Below, piece after piece: positions 50,545 to 57,901 of a stretch of DNA of 64,000 bases (position 1 is the first letter of the stretch; every line of letters begins with the position of its first letter). A program made the position numbers and the translations under genes. Where the stretch lies: NCBI RefSeq assembly GCF_003721515.1, contig NZ_RJJD01000001.1, positions 496,001-560,000 of the forward strand. The letters run 5' to 3'. Source of the stretch: Rufibacter latericius (GTDB taxonomy: Bacteria; Bacteroidota; Bacteroidia; Cytophagales; Hymenobacteraceae). The notes beneath the pieces were generated by a model, which was given only the letters and a program-made list of their open reading frames with translations, searched no databases and had not been told where the DNA came from.

Positions 50545-51180
50545 TTAATCGTACTTCACTTTGATGTCATTTCCCTCAATCTTCACTTTGCCCAGGGGCG
50601 TCTCTATCTTGGTTTCCTCGGTGGAGATCTTGATTTTGGTATCGCCGGCTACGTATTTGATGTCTTTGGTAGCCCGGCGGTAGTAATGTTGCCGGCGCAG
50701 CCAGTAGTTTCTAAGCTGCGGCAGATCCATCTGGTTTGATCGGCGGGCATCCCGCGCCAGGGAATTCTGCAACTGCTGCCGGGTAGGCCGCACATATTTT
50801 TTCTTAACCGAAGCGGCTTTGTTTCCCGAGGTTCCAGCGGCGGTAGTTACGCTCGCTTTCCCCTTCTCGGTGGAAGCACTGGAAGTTCGGGTGCTAGATG
50901 TACCAGAAGCACCGGCACCAGCTACATTATGTGACTCAGCACCGGTTTGGTTTTCAGAATCTGTCTCGTCTTGGTAAGAGGTTTCGGTTCCGGACGGGTA
51001 ATTCTCGTCGGTTTCGTTGAGGAGGGTGTCAATTTCCAGGGTGTCTGGGGTGAGGACCAGCGTGTCTTCTACCGATGTTTTTGGCAGATCAGCGACAGCT
51101 TCTTTGTCTTTCACCCGTTCACATGCGCCTAAACCGGCCAGCACCAGCAACAGAAAGAGCCCGTTTCTAAGTTTTCCCAT
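50545..51180 (-). CDS. Lipoprotein with low-complexity middle
   Basis: A 211-residue lipoprotein: lipobox LGAC with Cys at 20. Residues about 30-125 are rich in Thr, Ser, Glu, Asp and Gly (for example TLVLTPDTLEIDTLLNETDE). Residues 130-211 are better ordered and basic (YVRPTRQQLQNSLARDARR, LRNYWLRRQHYYRRATKDIK). The C-terminus has a regular beta pattern (KIKISTEETKIETPLGKVKI). I do not recognise the family. It is preceded by its own gap and lies after the YjdF hairpin. Confidence 0.75.
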   Translation of the reverse strand: MGKLRNGLFLLLVLAGLGACERVKDKEAVADLPKTSVEDTLVLTPDTLEIDTLLNETDENYPSGTETSYQDETDSENQTGAESHNVAGAGASGTSSTRTSSASTEKGKASVTTAAGTSGNKAASVKKKYVRPTRQQLQNSLARDARRSNQMDLPQLRNYWLRRQHYYRRATKDIKYVAGDTKIKISTEETKIETPLGKVKIEGNDIKVKYD

Positions 51181-51411
51181 TCTCTACATTCCATTGGTTT
51201 CCTTCCCTAAACGGGTAAAATGGACGGAGGTTAATCAAGGCAGGTTCCGCTAAGTTGGTACGAAGTATCCTTCGGCAGCCATAACGTCACTCTGTTTTAT
51301 CCTGCGCCACGGTTGCTTCCTGACAGGAAGAACCCAAAGAAAGTCTTTCCCTCAGCCCAGTTTTGAGGCCGTTCTATAGAAATCAACCCTAAAACAAGTT
51401 GGAAAAGGCAT

Positions 51412-51443
51412 AAAAAAAGGCTAACCACTTGGGTTAGCCTTTT
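51412..51443 (-). terminator. Rho-independent terminator
   Basis: AAAAGGCTAACCC pairs with GGTTAGCCTTTTTTT (reading the - strand) around AAGT. It lies 20 bases past the stop codon of the OmpA-type gene. Confidence 0.85.
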
Positions 51444-51462
51444 CAATATTGAGGTTGTTTTA

Positions 51463-52179
51463 TTATTTGATCTCACCACGCTCAGCGGCTTTCTTCAGTT
51501 CTTCGCTGGCAAAAATGGCTACCTCCACGCGACGGTTCTGCTGACGGCCAGCGGCAGTAGTGTTATCGGCTACAGGCTGGGTAGAACCATATCCACGGGT
51601 CTGGATGCGGCTAGACTCTACTCCTAACGAAGTGGCATAGTTCGCAACAGACTGGGCTCTGCGCTCAGAAAGTGGTTGGTTGATGGCATCGTTCCCGGTG
51701 TTGTCGGCGTGGCCTTCAATCAGGACGTTGGTGCCTGGGTATTTTTTCAGGGTTTCGGCCAGTTTCTGGATATCAGCTCTGGAAGAAGCTTGTAGTTCAG
51801 CAGAGTTGGTGGCAAACAGCAATCCGGCATCGAAGGTAACTTTGATCCCTTCCCCTACACGCTCTACCTGGGCGTTCTGCATTTCTTTCTCTAGTTCAGC
51901 AGCCTGCTTGTCCATCCGGCGACCAATCACAGCTCCGGTAGCACCACCTACGGCAGCACCAATGATGGCTCCGCGGGCTGTGTTTCCAGTGGCTTTACCA
52001 ATAATACCGCCTAAAACGGCACCGCCACCGGCTCCAAGAATACCACCTTTGGCGGTTTTGCTCATGCCTTTTTTCTGGGTAGTGGTTGTATCAGTGCTAG
52101 CCGTCTGACTTGATTTGCAGGAAGAGAAAAGTAAGCTTCCTACTAACATGGCGGTGAATGTTCCTTTCAAAAATTTCAT
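51463..52179 (-). CDS. OmpA-family lipoprotein with glycine zipper
   Basis: A 238-residue envelope protein. It has lipobox FSSC (Cys 21), a Ser/Thr/Gln linker, and a glycine-zipper segment from about 42 to 88 (GGILGAGGGAVLGGIIGKA, ARGAIIGAAVGGATGAVIG) that may insert in a membrane. The OmpA peptidoglycan-binding domain (about 110-225) has VLIEGHADNTGNDAINQPLS (in pieces), LSERRAQSVANYA and the Arg in QQNRRVEVAI. It anchors the outer membrane to the cell wall. It has its own terminator. Confidence 0.9.
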   Translation of the reverse strand: MKFLKGTFTAMLVGSLLFSSCKSSQTASTDTTTTQKKGMSKTAKGGILGAGGGAVLGGIIGKATGNTARGAIIGAAVGGATGAVIGRRMDKQAAELEKEMQNAQVERVGEGIKVTFDAGLLFATNSAELQASSRADIQKLAETLKKYPGTNVLIEGHADNTGNDAINQPLSERRAQSVANYATSLGVESSRIQTRGYGSTQPVADNTTAAGRQQNRRVEVAIFASEELKKAAERGEIK

Positions 52180-52312
52180 AGTCGTTGTTTTTTGGTTGTA
52201 AACGTAAGCTTAATAATGGTTAGTATCGGGGATACATACTGATTTCGAAATAAAATGTTCCCATATAGCCCCTGATCTATATAGACTGCAATAATAATCG
52301 TGCCAGACCGAA

Positions 52313-52348
52313 AATAAAAAACCTGCCTTTTGACGAAGCAGGTTTTTA
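52313..52348 (-). terminator. Terminator of accD
   Basis: AACCTGC and GCAGGTT form the stem (loop CTTTTGACGAA) with A/T runs on both sides, 24 bases downstream of the stop codon of accD on the - strand. Confidence 0.75.
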
Positions 52349-52371
52349 GGTCATTTATGGGGTAAAAAGGC

Positions 52372-53268
52372 CTATTTGACCGTTACCGTTTTCTTTTCGG
52401 TTTCTGCCGTGGCAGGGATTTCTTCGGGCCGAAGAAGGGTAATCAGGTCCGAAATGCGCGTTTTCAGTTCTTTGCGGTGCACAATGAAATCCAAGAAACC
52501 GTGCTCCAGCACAAACTCGGCGCTCTGGAACCCTTTAGGCAAATCTTTCCCGATGGTTTCTTTGATCACGCGTGGTCCGGCGAACCCAATGAGGGCACCC
52601 GGCTCAGAGATGTTAAAATCGCCCAACATAGCGAAGGACGCGGTCACGCCGCCAGTGGTGGGGTCAGTGAGCAGGGAAATGTACGGAACTTTCTCCTCGG
52701 CCAGCAAGGCCAGCTTCGCCGATGTCTTGGCCATCTGCATGAGCGAGTAACCGGCTTCCATCATGCGCGCCCCGCCAGATTTGGAGATCATCAGGAACGG
52801 GATCTTGTTTTCGCGGCTGTAGTCAATGGCACGGGCAATCTTCTCCCCTACCACCGAGCCCATGGACCCGCCAATGAAGTTGAAGTCCATACAGGCTACC
52901 ACCAGGTCTAACCCGTTGATGGTACCGTGGGCGGTACGAACGGCGTCTTTCAGGTTGGTTTTGCGCTGAGTGGCCTTGATACGGTCTGGATACGGTTTCG
53001 TGTCCACGAAATTCAAAGGGTCTGAGGACGTCAGGTTCTCATCCAGTTCTTGAAACTCGTTCTCGTCAAACAATACCTCAAAGTACTCCTGGGAGTTGAT
53101 GCGGTCATGAAAATCGCACTTGGCGCAGGTGTACAGTTGTTGCCGGTGCTCGGCGGTACTGATGACGGTCTTGCACTCGGGGCACTTGTGCCAAAGGCCG
53201 TCTGGGGTTTCTTTTTTCTGCTCCGTTGGGGTGACGATCCCTTTTTCTACTCTTTTAAACCAAGCCAT
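52372..53268 (-). CDS. accD: Acetyl-CoA carboxylase carboxyltransferase subunit beta
   Basis: A 298-residue subunit that, with AccA, transfers the carboxyl group from biotin to acetyl-CoA to make malonyl-CoA. The N-terminal zinc ribbon is complete (CPECKTVI and CAKCDFH, four Cys at about 29-52). The crotonase-type core follows: [55 protein letters not shown] and [13 protein letters not shown]. Length is normal. It is a single gene here, as in most bacteria where accD is unlinked from accA. Confidence 0.96.
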   Translation of the reverse strand: MAWFKRVEKGIVTPTEQKKETPDGLWHKCPECKTVISTAEHRQQLYTCAKCDFHDRINSQEYFEVLFDENEFQELDENLTSSDPLNFVDTKPYPDRIKATQRKTNLKDAVRTAHGTINGLDLVVACMDFNFIGGSMGSVVGEKIARAIDYSRENKIPFLMISKSGGARMMEAGYSLMQMAKTSAKLALLAEEKVPYISLLTDPTTGGVTASFAMLGDFNISEPGALIGFAGPRVIKETIGKDLPKGFQSAEFVLEHGFLDFIVHRKELKTRISDLITLLRPEEIPATAETEKKTVTVK

Positions 53269-53844
53269 ATGATGCTCTAAAGGTTTTTATCAACAATGAA
53301 GCCTCCAGTGGGGAAACCGCAAGCAGTTACTAATACGCGTGCAAAGATAAAAAAGAAAAGATAGCTCCCTAGTTTACCCTTCAAATCCACCTGTTCTCCG
53401 GTAAAAGGGGTTGTACCGGTTTTTACTTTCGATAGTTTCTGGTTTGCCGCCCACCTATCCATTTTCTTCATGAGCCCTTGAGAACCAAAAACCATCCAAC
53501 GAAGAGCGGTTTGGGGCATGTTTTCAGAAAAGAAGGCTTAAATCATCTACTACTTGTTGCCGCCTGCCCTCCTTCAACGCGGCGTTTTGCCTCCGTTTTC
53601 TGGAAAAGCTGCCTTAAACGCAATTGCCAGGGCTTGGCGGGGTTCATCAGGCAAAACCTGCGCGATTGTTTTGTAAGCAGCACCTCCCCAATACTTTACA
53701 ACGAGGATAAAGTAAATTAGAATACTTCAGGCAATTATTATTTATTTGCGTCCGTTTCAAAGCCAAGGTCTCTGGCAGGCGCTCGTTTGTTCCAGCGGCC
53801 TTTTCAAACCACCACCGTTAACCTTTATTGTAAAATTGCCACCT
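53269..53844. other. Intergenic region between accD and the OmpA tandem pair
   Basis: No convincing gene lies in this 576-base gap between divergent genes. An 80-codon frame (53277-53519, - strand) and one at 53478-53720 have no recognisable content. A TTTT-core palindrome (CGTTTTGCCTC...TTTTCTGGAAAA...CCTTAAACGC) is at about 53582-53621, with a shorter relative at 53520-53553. Promoters of both flanking genes should lie here. Confidence 0.6.
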
Positions 53845-54555
53845 ATGAAGAAAACACGTTTCGCCTCATCCGCCGCCGCCTTGATTTTGGGAGTAGCTGT
53901 CCTGGGTTCTTGTGTCTCCTCTAAGAAGTACAAAGAGCTGGAAGCAAGCAAAGATGCACTGGAAAAAGAGAAAACTGCCGCCCAGCGCAGCCTGGAACAG
54001 GCCAACGCCGATCTGCGTGACCGTGATGCCAAACTGGCTCAGTACCAACAGCAAATTGCCCAGAAAGAAAGAATCCTCAACGAGCTGCGCGAATCTGTGA
54101 ACGAAGCCCTGGCCGGTTTCAAAGAGCAGGGACTGACCGTGGCCGTAAGAGACGGCAAGGTGTATGTGACCATGCCAGAGAAACTGCTTTTCGCCTCAGG
54201 CAGCACCAAAGTAAACCCCAACGGACAGAGTGCACTGGGCAAACTGGCCAACGCCATCCGGTCACAGCGGGACACTGAGATCCTGATTGAGGGCCACACC
54301 GATGACGTAGCCGTAGCCGCTGCCAACGTCACTTACAAAGACAATTGGGATTTGAGCGTGCTGCGTGCCACCGAGATTACCCGTTTACTGATCAACAACG
54401 GGGTTCCGCCGCAGATGGTGGTACCGGCCGGCCGTGGTCAATTCACTCCGGTAGCCATGACCCGTACCCCGGAGGCCCGCCAAAGCAACCGCCGTACCGA
54501 GATTATCCTGGCGCCTAACTTTGAGAAGATCCTGAAGCTGATCCAGACAAACTAA
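53845..54555 (+). CDS. OmpA/MotB-family lipoprotein 1
   Basis: About 236 residues, counted from the ATG at 53845 (an upstream in-frame ATG-like start at 53746 would add 33 non-signal residues). It has lipobox LGSC at residues 20-23, a coiled-coil segment (about 35-95: LEKEKTAAQRSLEQANADLR) and an OmpA domain with VYVTMPEKLLFASGSTKV, ILIEGHTDDV and QSNRRTEIILAP. It is a tandem paralogue of the next gene, with a strong terminator between them. It links the outer membrane to peptidoglycan. Confidence 0.88.
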   Translation: MKKTRFASSAAALILGVAVLGSCVSSKKYKELEASKDALEKEKTAAQRSLEQANADLRDRDAKLAQYQQQIAQKERILNELRESVNEALAGFKEQGLTVAVRDGKVYVTMPEKLLFASGSTKVNPNGQSALGKLANAIRSQRDTEILIEGHTDDVAVAAANVTYKDNWDLSVLRATEITRLLINNGVPPQMVVPAGRGQFTPVAMTRTPEARQSNRRTEIILAPNFEKILKLIQTN

Positions 54556-54619
54556 GCGTCTTCCTGTTGTCCAGATTCTTTCCTGTTACCGGGCACGGAC
54601 ACATAAAACAGCATTAATC

Positions 54620-54657
54620 GAAGAAGCCGGGCGCATGGTCCGGCTTCTTCTGTTTTT
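54620..54657 (+). terminator. Rho-independent terminator
   Basis: A perfect 11-bp stem GAAGAAGCCGG/CCGGCTTCTTC has loop GCGCATGGT and is followed by TGTTTTTGG. Confidence 0.88.
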
Positions 54658-54842
54658 GGCCACTTTTCAAGAATCGAGGCAAAAAACGTACCCTCAGGTT
54701 TGGGGCAAAGGCCTTGCTGCTTATCTTTGGGTAACGTCTGGCTTTCAGCTGGTCAGAAAACTTGTTCTTTTGCACTGGCCCGTCTGGTACAAAACCACTA
54801 TACCCTTTGTATTTGCATCTTCCACACTTACTAACCCCTGTC

Positions 54843-55838
54843 ATGTTTCACTCATCTTTGCTCCGGTATGCCGGAGTAGCCGTGCTGAGCACCTTTTTAC
54901 TGGGTTCCTGCACCACCACCAAGAAATACAACTCGCTCCTGGCCCAGAAAGTAAAACTGGAACGTGAGAAAGCCGATTGCCAGAGTGCCCTCTCCAAAAC
55001 CAGGAAGGAAAGCTCAGACCTATCCAAGCAGGTAGCCGACCTCACCGAGTACCGCTCGCAACTAGCCGCCGACACTACCCTGCTGGGCGGCACCCTGCGC
55101 AAAACCCAGGCTTTGTACGCAGACCTGAGCAGCACCTATGACAAGCTCATCAAAAACCATGACCGCCTCATGGCCAACAGCGCACTGGAGTCTTCCAAAC
55201 TCTCCAAAGACCTCTCGCGCCGCGATGAGGAGCTGAACAAACTAAACGAAACCCTCACCAAGAACCGCTCCCAACTTGACCAACTGAGCAAGGACCTGAA
55301 AACGCGGGAAGAACGCCTTAACGAACTGGAACGCATCTTAGCCGAGAAAGACAAAGCCGTAAATGCCCTTCGCACCAAAGTAAGCAACGCCCTGCTAGGC
55401 TTCAACAGCAAAGACCTGTCGGTGAACGTGCGCAACGGCAAAGTGTATGTATCCTTGTCTGAGCAGTTGCTCTTCAAATCTGGCTCCACCAAAGTAGACG
55501 TCAAAGGACAGGATGCTTTGCGCAAACTGGCCGCGGCTCTCAAGGACCAGCAAGACGTGAACGTGCTGGTAGAAGGCCACACCGATGATGTTCCCGTCTC
55601 AAAAGGCACCGCCGGCATGCAGGACAACTGGGACCTAAGTGTACTGCGCGCCACCGAGATCACCCGTATTCTCACCAACGCAGGCCTGGCTGGCACCAAA
55701 ATTACGCCATCGGGCCGCGCGGAGAATGCGCCTCTGGATGCCGCCAAAACCGCCGATGCTCGTCAGAAAAACCGCCGCACCGAGATCATCCTCACGCCCA
55801 AGTTAGACGAGTTGTTCCAGATTCTGGAGGCCAACTAG
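54843..55838 (+). CDS. OmpA/MotB-family lipoprotein 2
   Basis: About 331 residues from the ATG at 54843. It has lipobox LGSC at about 20-23 and TTTKKYNSLLAQKVKLEREK, directly comparable with SSKKYKELEASKDALEKEK of the previous gene. The coiled coil is much longer (about 30-200, for example LSKDLSRRDEELNKLNETL). The OmpA domain keeps VYVSLSEQLLFKSGSTKV, VLVEGHTDDVPV and QKNRRTEIILTP. The longer rod would let it span farther into the periplasm. Confidence 0.88.
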   Translation: MFHSSLLRYAGVAVLSTFLLGSCTTTKKYNSLLAQKVKLEREKADCQSALSKTRKESSDLSKQVADLTEYRSQLAADTTLLGGTLRKTQALYADLSSTYDKLIKNHDRLMANSALESSKLSKDLSRRDEELNKLNETLTKNRSQLDQLSKDLKTREERLNELERILAEKDKAVNALRTKVSNALLGFNSKDLSVNVRNGKVYVSLSEQLLFKSGSTKVDVKGQDALRKLAAALKDQQDVNVLVEGHTDDVPVSKGTAGMQDNWDLSVLRATEITRILTNAGLAGTKITPSGRAENAPLDAAKTADARQKNRRTEIILTPKLDELFQILEAN

Positions 55839-55861
55839 TTTCTGGGCCGTTTTTCCAAAAG

Positions 55862-55902
55862 GGAGCCAAAACACCGGGAATATTCACCGGCGTTTTGGCT
55901 CC
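55862..55902. terminator. Hairpin after OmpA lipoprotein 2
   Basis: GGAGCCAAAACACCGG pairs with CCGGCGTTTTGGCTCC (one mismatch) around GAATATTCA. It is a member of the TTTT-core family, 23 bases after the stop. Confidence 0.75.
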
Positions 55903-56047
55903 TTCCTATTAGATATATGCCCAACAAGCCTCATTGATTTCACAGCCTTCTAGGGGCATACTTTTACAAATACTTAAAAGAAGTTACCTTTAGCCCTTTA
56001 TCCCCGCCACCTTACAGGTTCTACCTAACAGACAAGACCAAAATTTC

Positions 56048-56512
56048 ATGAGCAAGATCATCATCCGCAGTTTCCAGGACCTGCAACAATACGAGGAGAC
56101 CGAAATTGGTGTATCAGAGTACCACACCATCACCCAGGAACAAATCAACCTTTTCGCCGATGCAACCCTGGATCACCAGTGGATTCACCTGGATGCGGAG
56201 CGGGCCAAAACGGAATCGCCTTTTGGGGGCACCATTGCCCATGGCTATCTAACGGTTTCGCTGCTGCCCTATTTGTGGGGCCAGATCATTTCCATTGAGA
56301 ACCTGAAGATGCAGGTGAACTATGAGATTGAAAGCCTGCGGTTCAACCAGGCCGTGGCGGTAAATAGCGCCCTGCGCCTGCGGGTGAAACTGCTCTCGGC
56401 AAAAGACCTGCGCGGCGTCATCAAAGCCCGTTTAGAGGTAACCATGGAAATTGAAGGCAGCAAGAAACCTGCGTTCACCGGCGTGATTACGTTCCTATAC
56501 CACTTCAACTAA
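56048..56512 (+). CDS. MaoC-like dehydratase family protein
   Basis: A 154-residue single hot-dog protein. The hydratase motif is FADATLDHQWIHLDAERAKT, followed by PFGGTIAHGYLTVSLL, as in (R)-specific enoyl-CoA hydratases and related MaoC-like proteins; the Asp and His expected for catalysis are in LDHQWIHLD. The rest is the typical strand-helix-strand hot-dog. It acts in the cytosol on an acyl-CoA-like substrate. It is monocistronic, ended by a very long hairpin. Confidence 0.88.
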   Translation: MSKIIIRSFQDLQQYEETEIGVSEYHTITQEQINLFADATLDHQWIHLDAERAKTESPFGGTIAHGYLTVSLLPYLWGQIISIENLKMQVNYEIESLRFNQAVAVNSALRLRVKLLSAKDLRGVIKARLEVTMEIEGSKKPAFTGVITFLYHFN

Positions 56513-56541
56513 GAAAATCCTTCCCTTCGGGGCTTGGTAAA

Positions 56542-56589
56542 CCAGAATAAGAAAGGCCGCTCAAGTAGGAGCGGCCTTTCTTATTCTGG
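56542..56589. terminator. Long perfect hairpin after the MaoC-like gene
   Basis: A perfect stem of about 20 bp (AGAATAAGAAAGGCCGCTC and its complement) has a 6-base loop. T-runs are present inside both arms. It differs in sequence from the TTTT-core family. Confidence 0.8.
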
Positions 56590-56729
56590 ACATCAGCGAG
56601 CTTGCTTTGGGCCTGATTTGCTTAAACTAACCGCAAAAGCATGAGCTGGCACTTTTTCCTTACCGACTGATATCAGCAAACCCTTTGGTACCGGAGGAAG
56701 TATGAAGGATTTCAGTAAAATCAATTCCT

Positions 56730-57797
56730 ATGAGCGCGCTTTTCACTCCTTTACAGATAAAAAGTGTCCGGCTGAAAAACCGGATCGTGGTATCACCAAT
56801 GTGCCAGTACTCCAGCCAGGATGGGTTTGCCAATGACTGGCACCTGGTGCATCTGGGTAGTCGGGCCGTGGGCGGAGCCGGCCTCATCCTCCTGGAAGCC
56901 ACCGGGGTTTCGCCTGAGGCCCGCATCACGCCCCATGACCTAGGCATCTGGAAAGACGAACACCTTCCTAACCTGAAACGGATTGTCTCTTTCCTGGAGG
57001 CGAACGGATCTATTGCGGGCATCCAGTTGGCCCACGCCGGCCGCAAAGCCAGCCACACATCGCCCTGGCAAGGTGGCAAAGCCCTGCATCCGGGCGAGGA
57101 AGGCGCCTGGACTACCGTGGCTCCAAGTGCCATTCCCTTTCAGGAAGGCGGCATCACCCCAGAAGCCTTAGACAAAGTCGGCATCCAGAAGGTGGTCACA
57201 GATTTTAGAACTGCCGCCGCTCGGGCCCTGGAAGCTGGGTTCAGGGTGGTGGAGTTACACGGGGCGCATGGCTATCTGCTGCACCAGTTCTTCTCGCCCC
57301 TGAGTAACCACCGTACCGATGAATACGGCGGATCCTTTGAAAACCGCATCCGGCTGCTGCTGGAAGTAGTGGACAGCGTGAAAGAAGTCTGGCCAGCTGA
57401 GTATCCGCTTTGGGTACGCATCTCGGCTACAGACTGGACCCCAGACGGCTGGAACGAGAACGACTCCGTGGCCCTTGCCCGTGAACTGAAAGCCCGTGGC
57501 GTAGACCTCATCGATACCTCCACAGGCGGCAACGTACCCAAAGTCCGGATCCCGGTAGGCCCCGGTTACCAGGTGCAGTTCGCCGAGAAAATAAAGAAGG
57601 AAGCAGACATCATGACGGGTGCCGTGGGCATGATCACCACACCGCAAGAAGCAGAAGACATCATCTCCAGCGGCCAAGCCGATGTGGTTTTGCTTGCCCG
57701 CCAATTACTGCGCGACCCATATTTCCCGCTGCGGGCAGCCAAGCAACTGGGCGTGGACCTGGAATGGCCGGTGCAATATCAACGCGCCCACGATTAA
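56730..57797 (+). CDS. Old Yellow Enzyme-type NADH:flavin oxidoreductase (YqjM-like)
   Basis: A 355-residue FMN barrel enzyme that reduces activated C=C bonds. The N-terminus carries the YqjM-type Cys25 in VVSPMCQYSS, which tunes the flavin. The catalytic/substrate pair H177 and H180 is in VELHGAHGYLLHQFFSP. FMN-binding pieces are IQLAHAGRKAS and the C-terminal DVVLLARQLLRDPYFPL. All family residues are present. It is a soluble xenobiotic- or enone-reductase; physiological substrate is unknown. Confidence 0.92.
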   Translation: MSALFTPLQIKSVRLKNRIVVSPMCQYSSQDGFANDWHLVHLGSRAVGGAGLILLEATGVSPEARITPHDLGIWKDEHLPNLKRIVSFLEANGSIAGIQLAHAGRKASHTSPWQGGKALHPGEEGAWTTVAPSAIPFQEGGITPEALDKVGIQKVVTDFRTAAARALEAGFRVVELHGAHGYLLHQFFSPLSNHRTDEYGGSFENRIRLLLEVVDSVKEVWPAEYPLWVRISATDWTPDGWNENDSVALARELKARGVDLIDTSTGGNVPKVRIPVGPGYQVQFAEKIKKEADIMTGAVGMITTPQEAEDIISSGQADVVLLARQLLRDPYFPLRAAKQLGVDLEWPVQYQRAHD

Positions 57798-57823
57798 CCG
57801 CCGTTTCGTTTCCGGAAAGATAA

Positions 57824-57885
57824 AAGCCACCCTGCCGTTTAGAGCCTGTTTTCTGTAAAACAGGCTCTAAACGGCAGGGTGGCTT
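57824..57885. terminator. 29-bp perfect hairpin, bidirectional terminator
   Basis: Arms 57824-57852 and 57857-57885 are exact inverted complements around CTGT, with the core CCTGTTTTCTGTAAAACAGG. It lies between convergent genes and is the longest member of the TTTT-core family in the window. Confidence 0.85.
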
Positions 57886-57901
57886 ACGTATAAAGAGCGC
57901 G

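Noticed and set aside
53277-53519. 80-codon frame on the - strand upstream of accD
   Set aside because: It has one hydrophobic stretch but no recognisable family and no supporting start context. It lies in what should be the accD promoter region.
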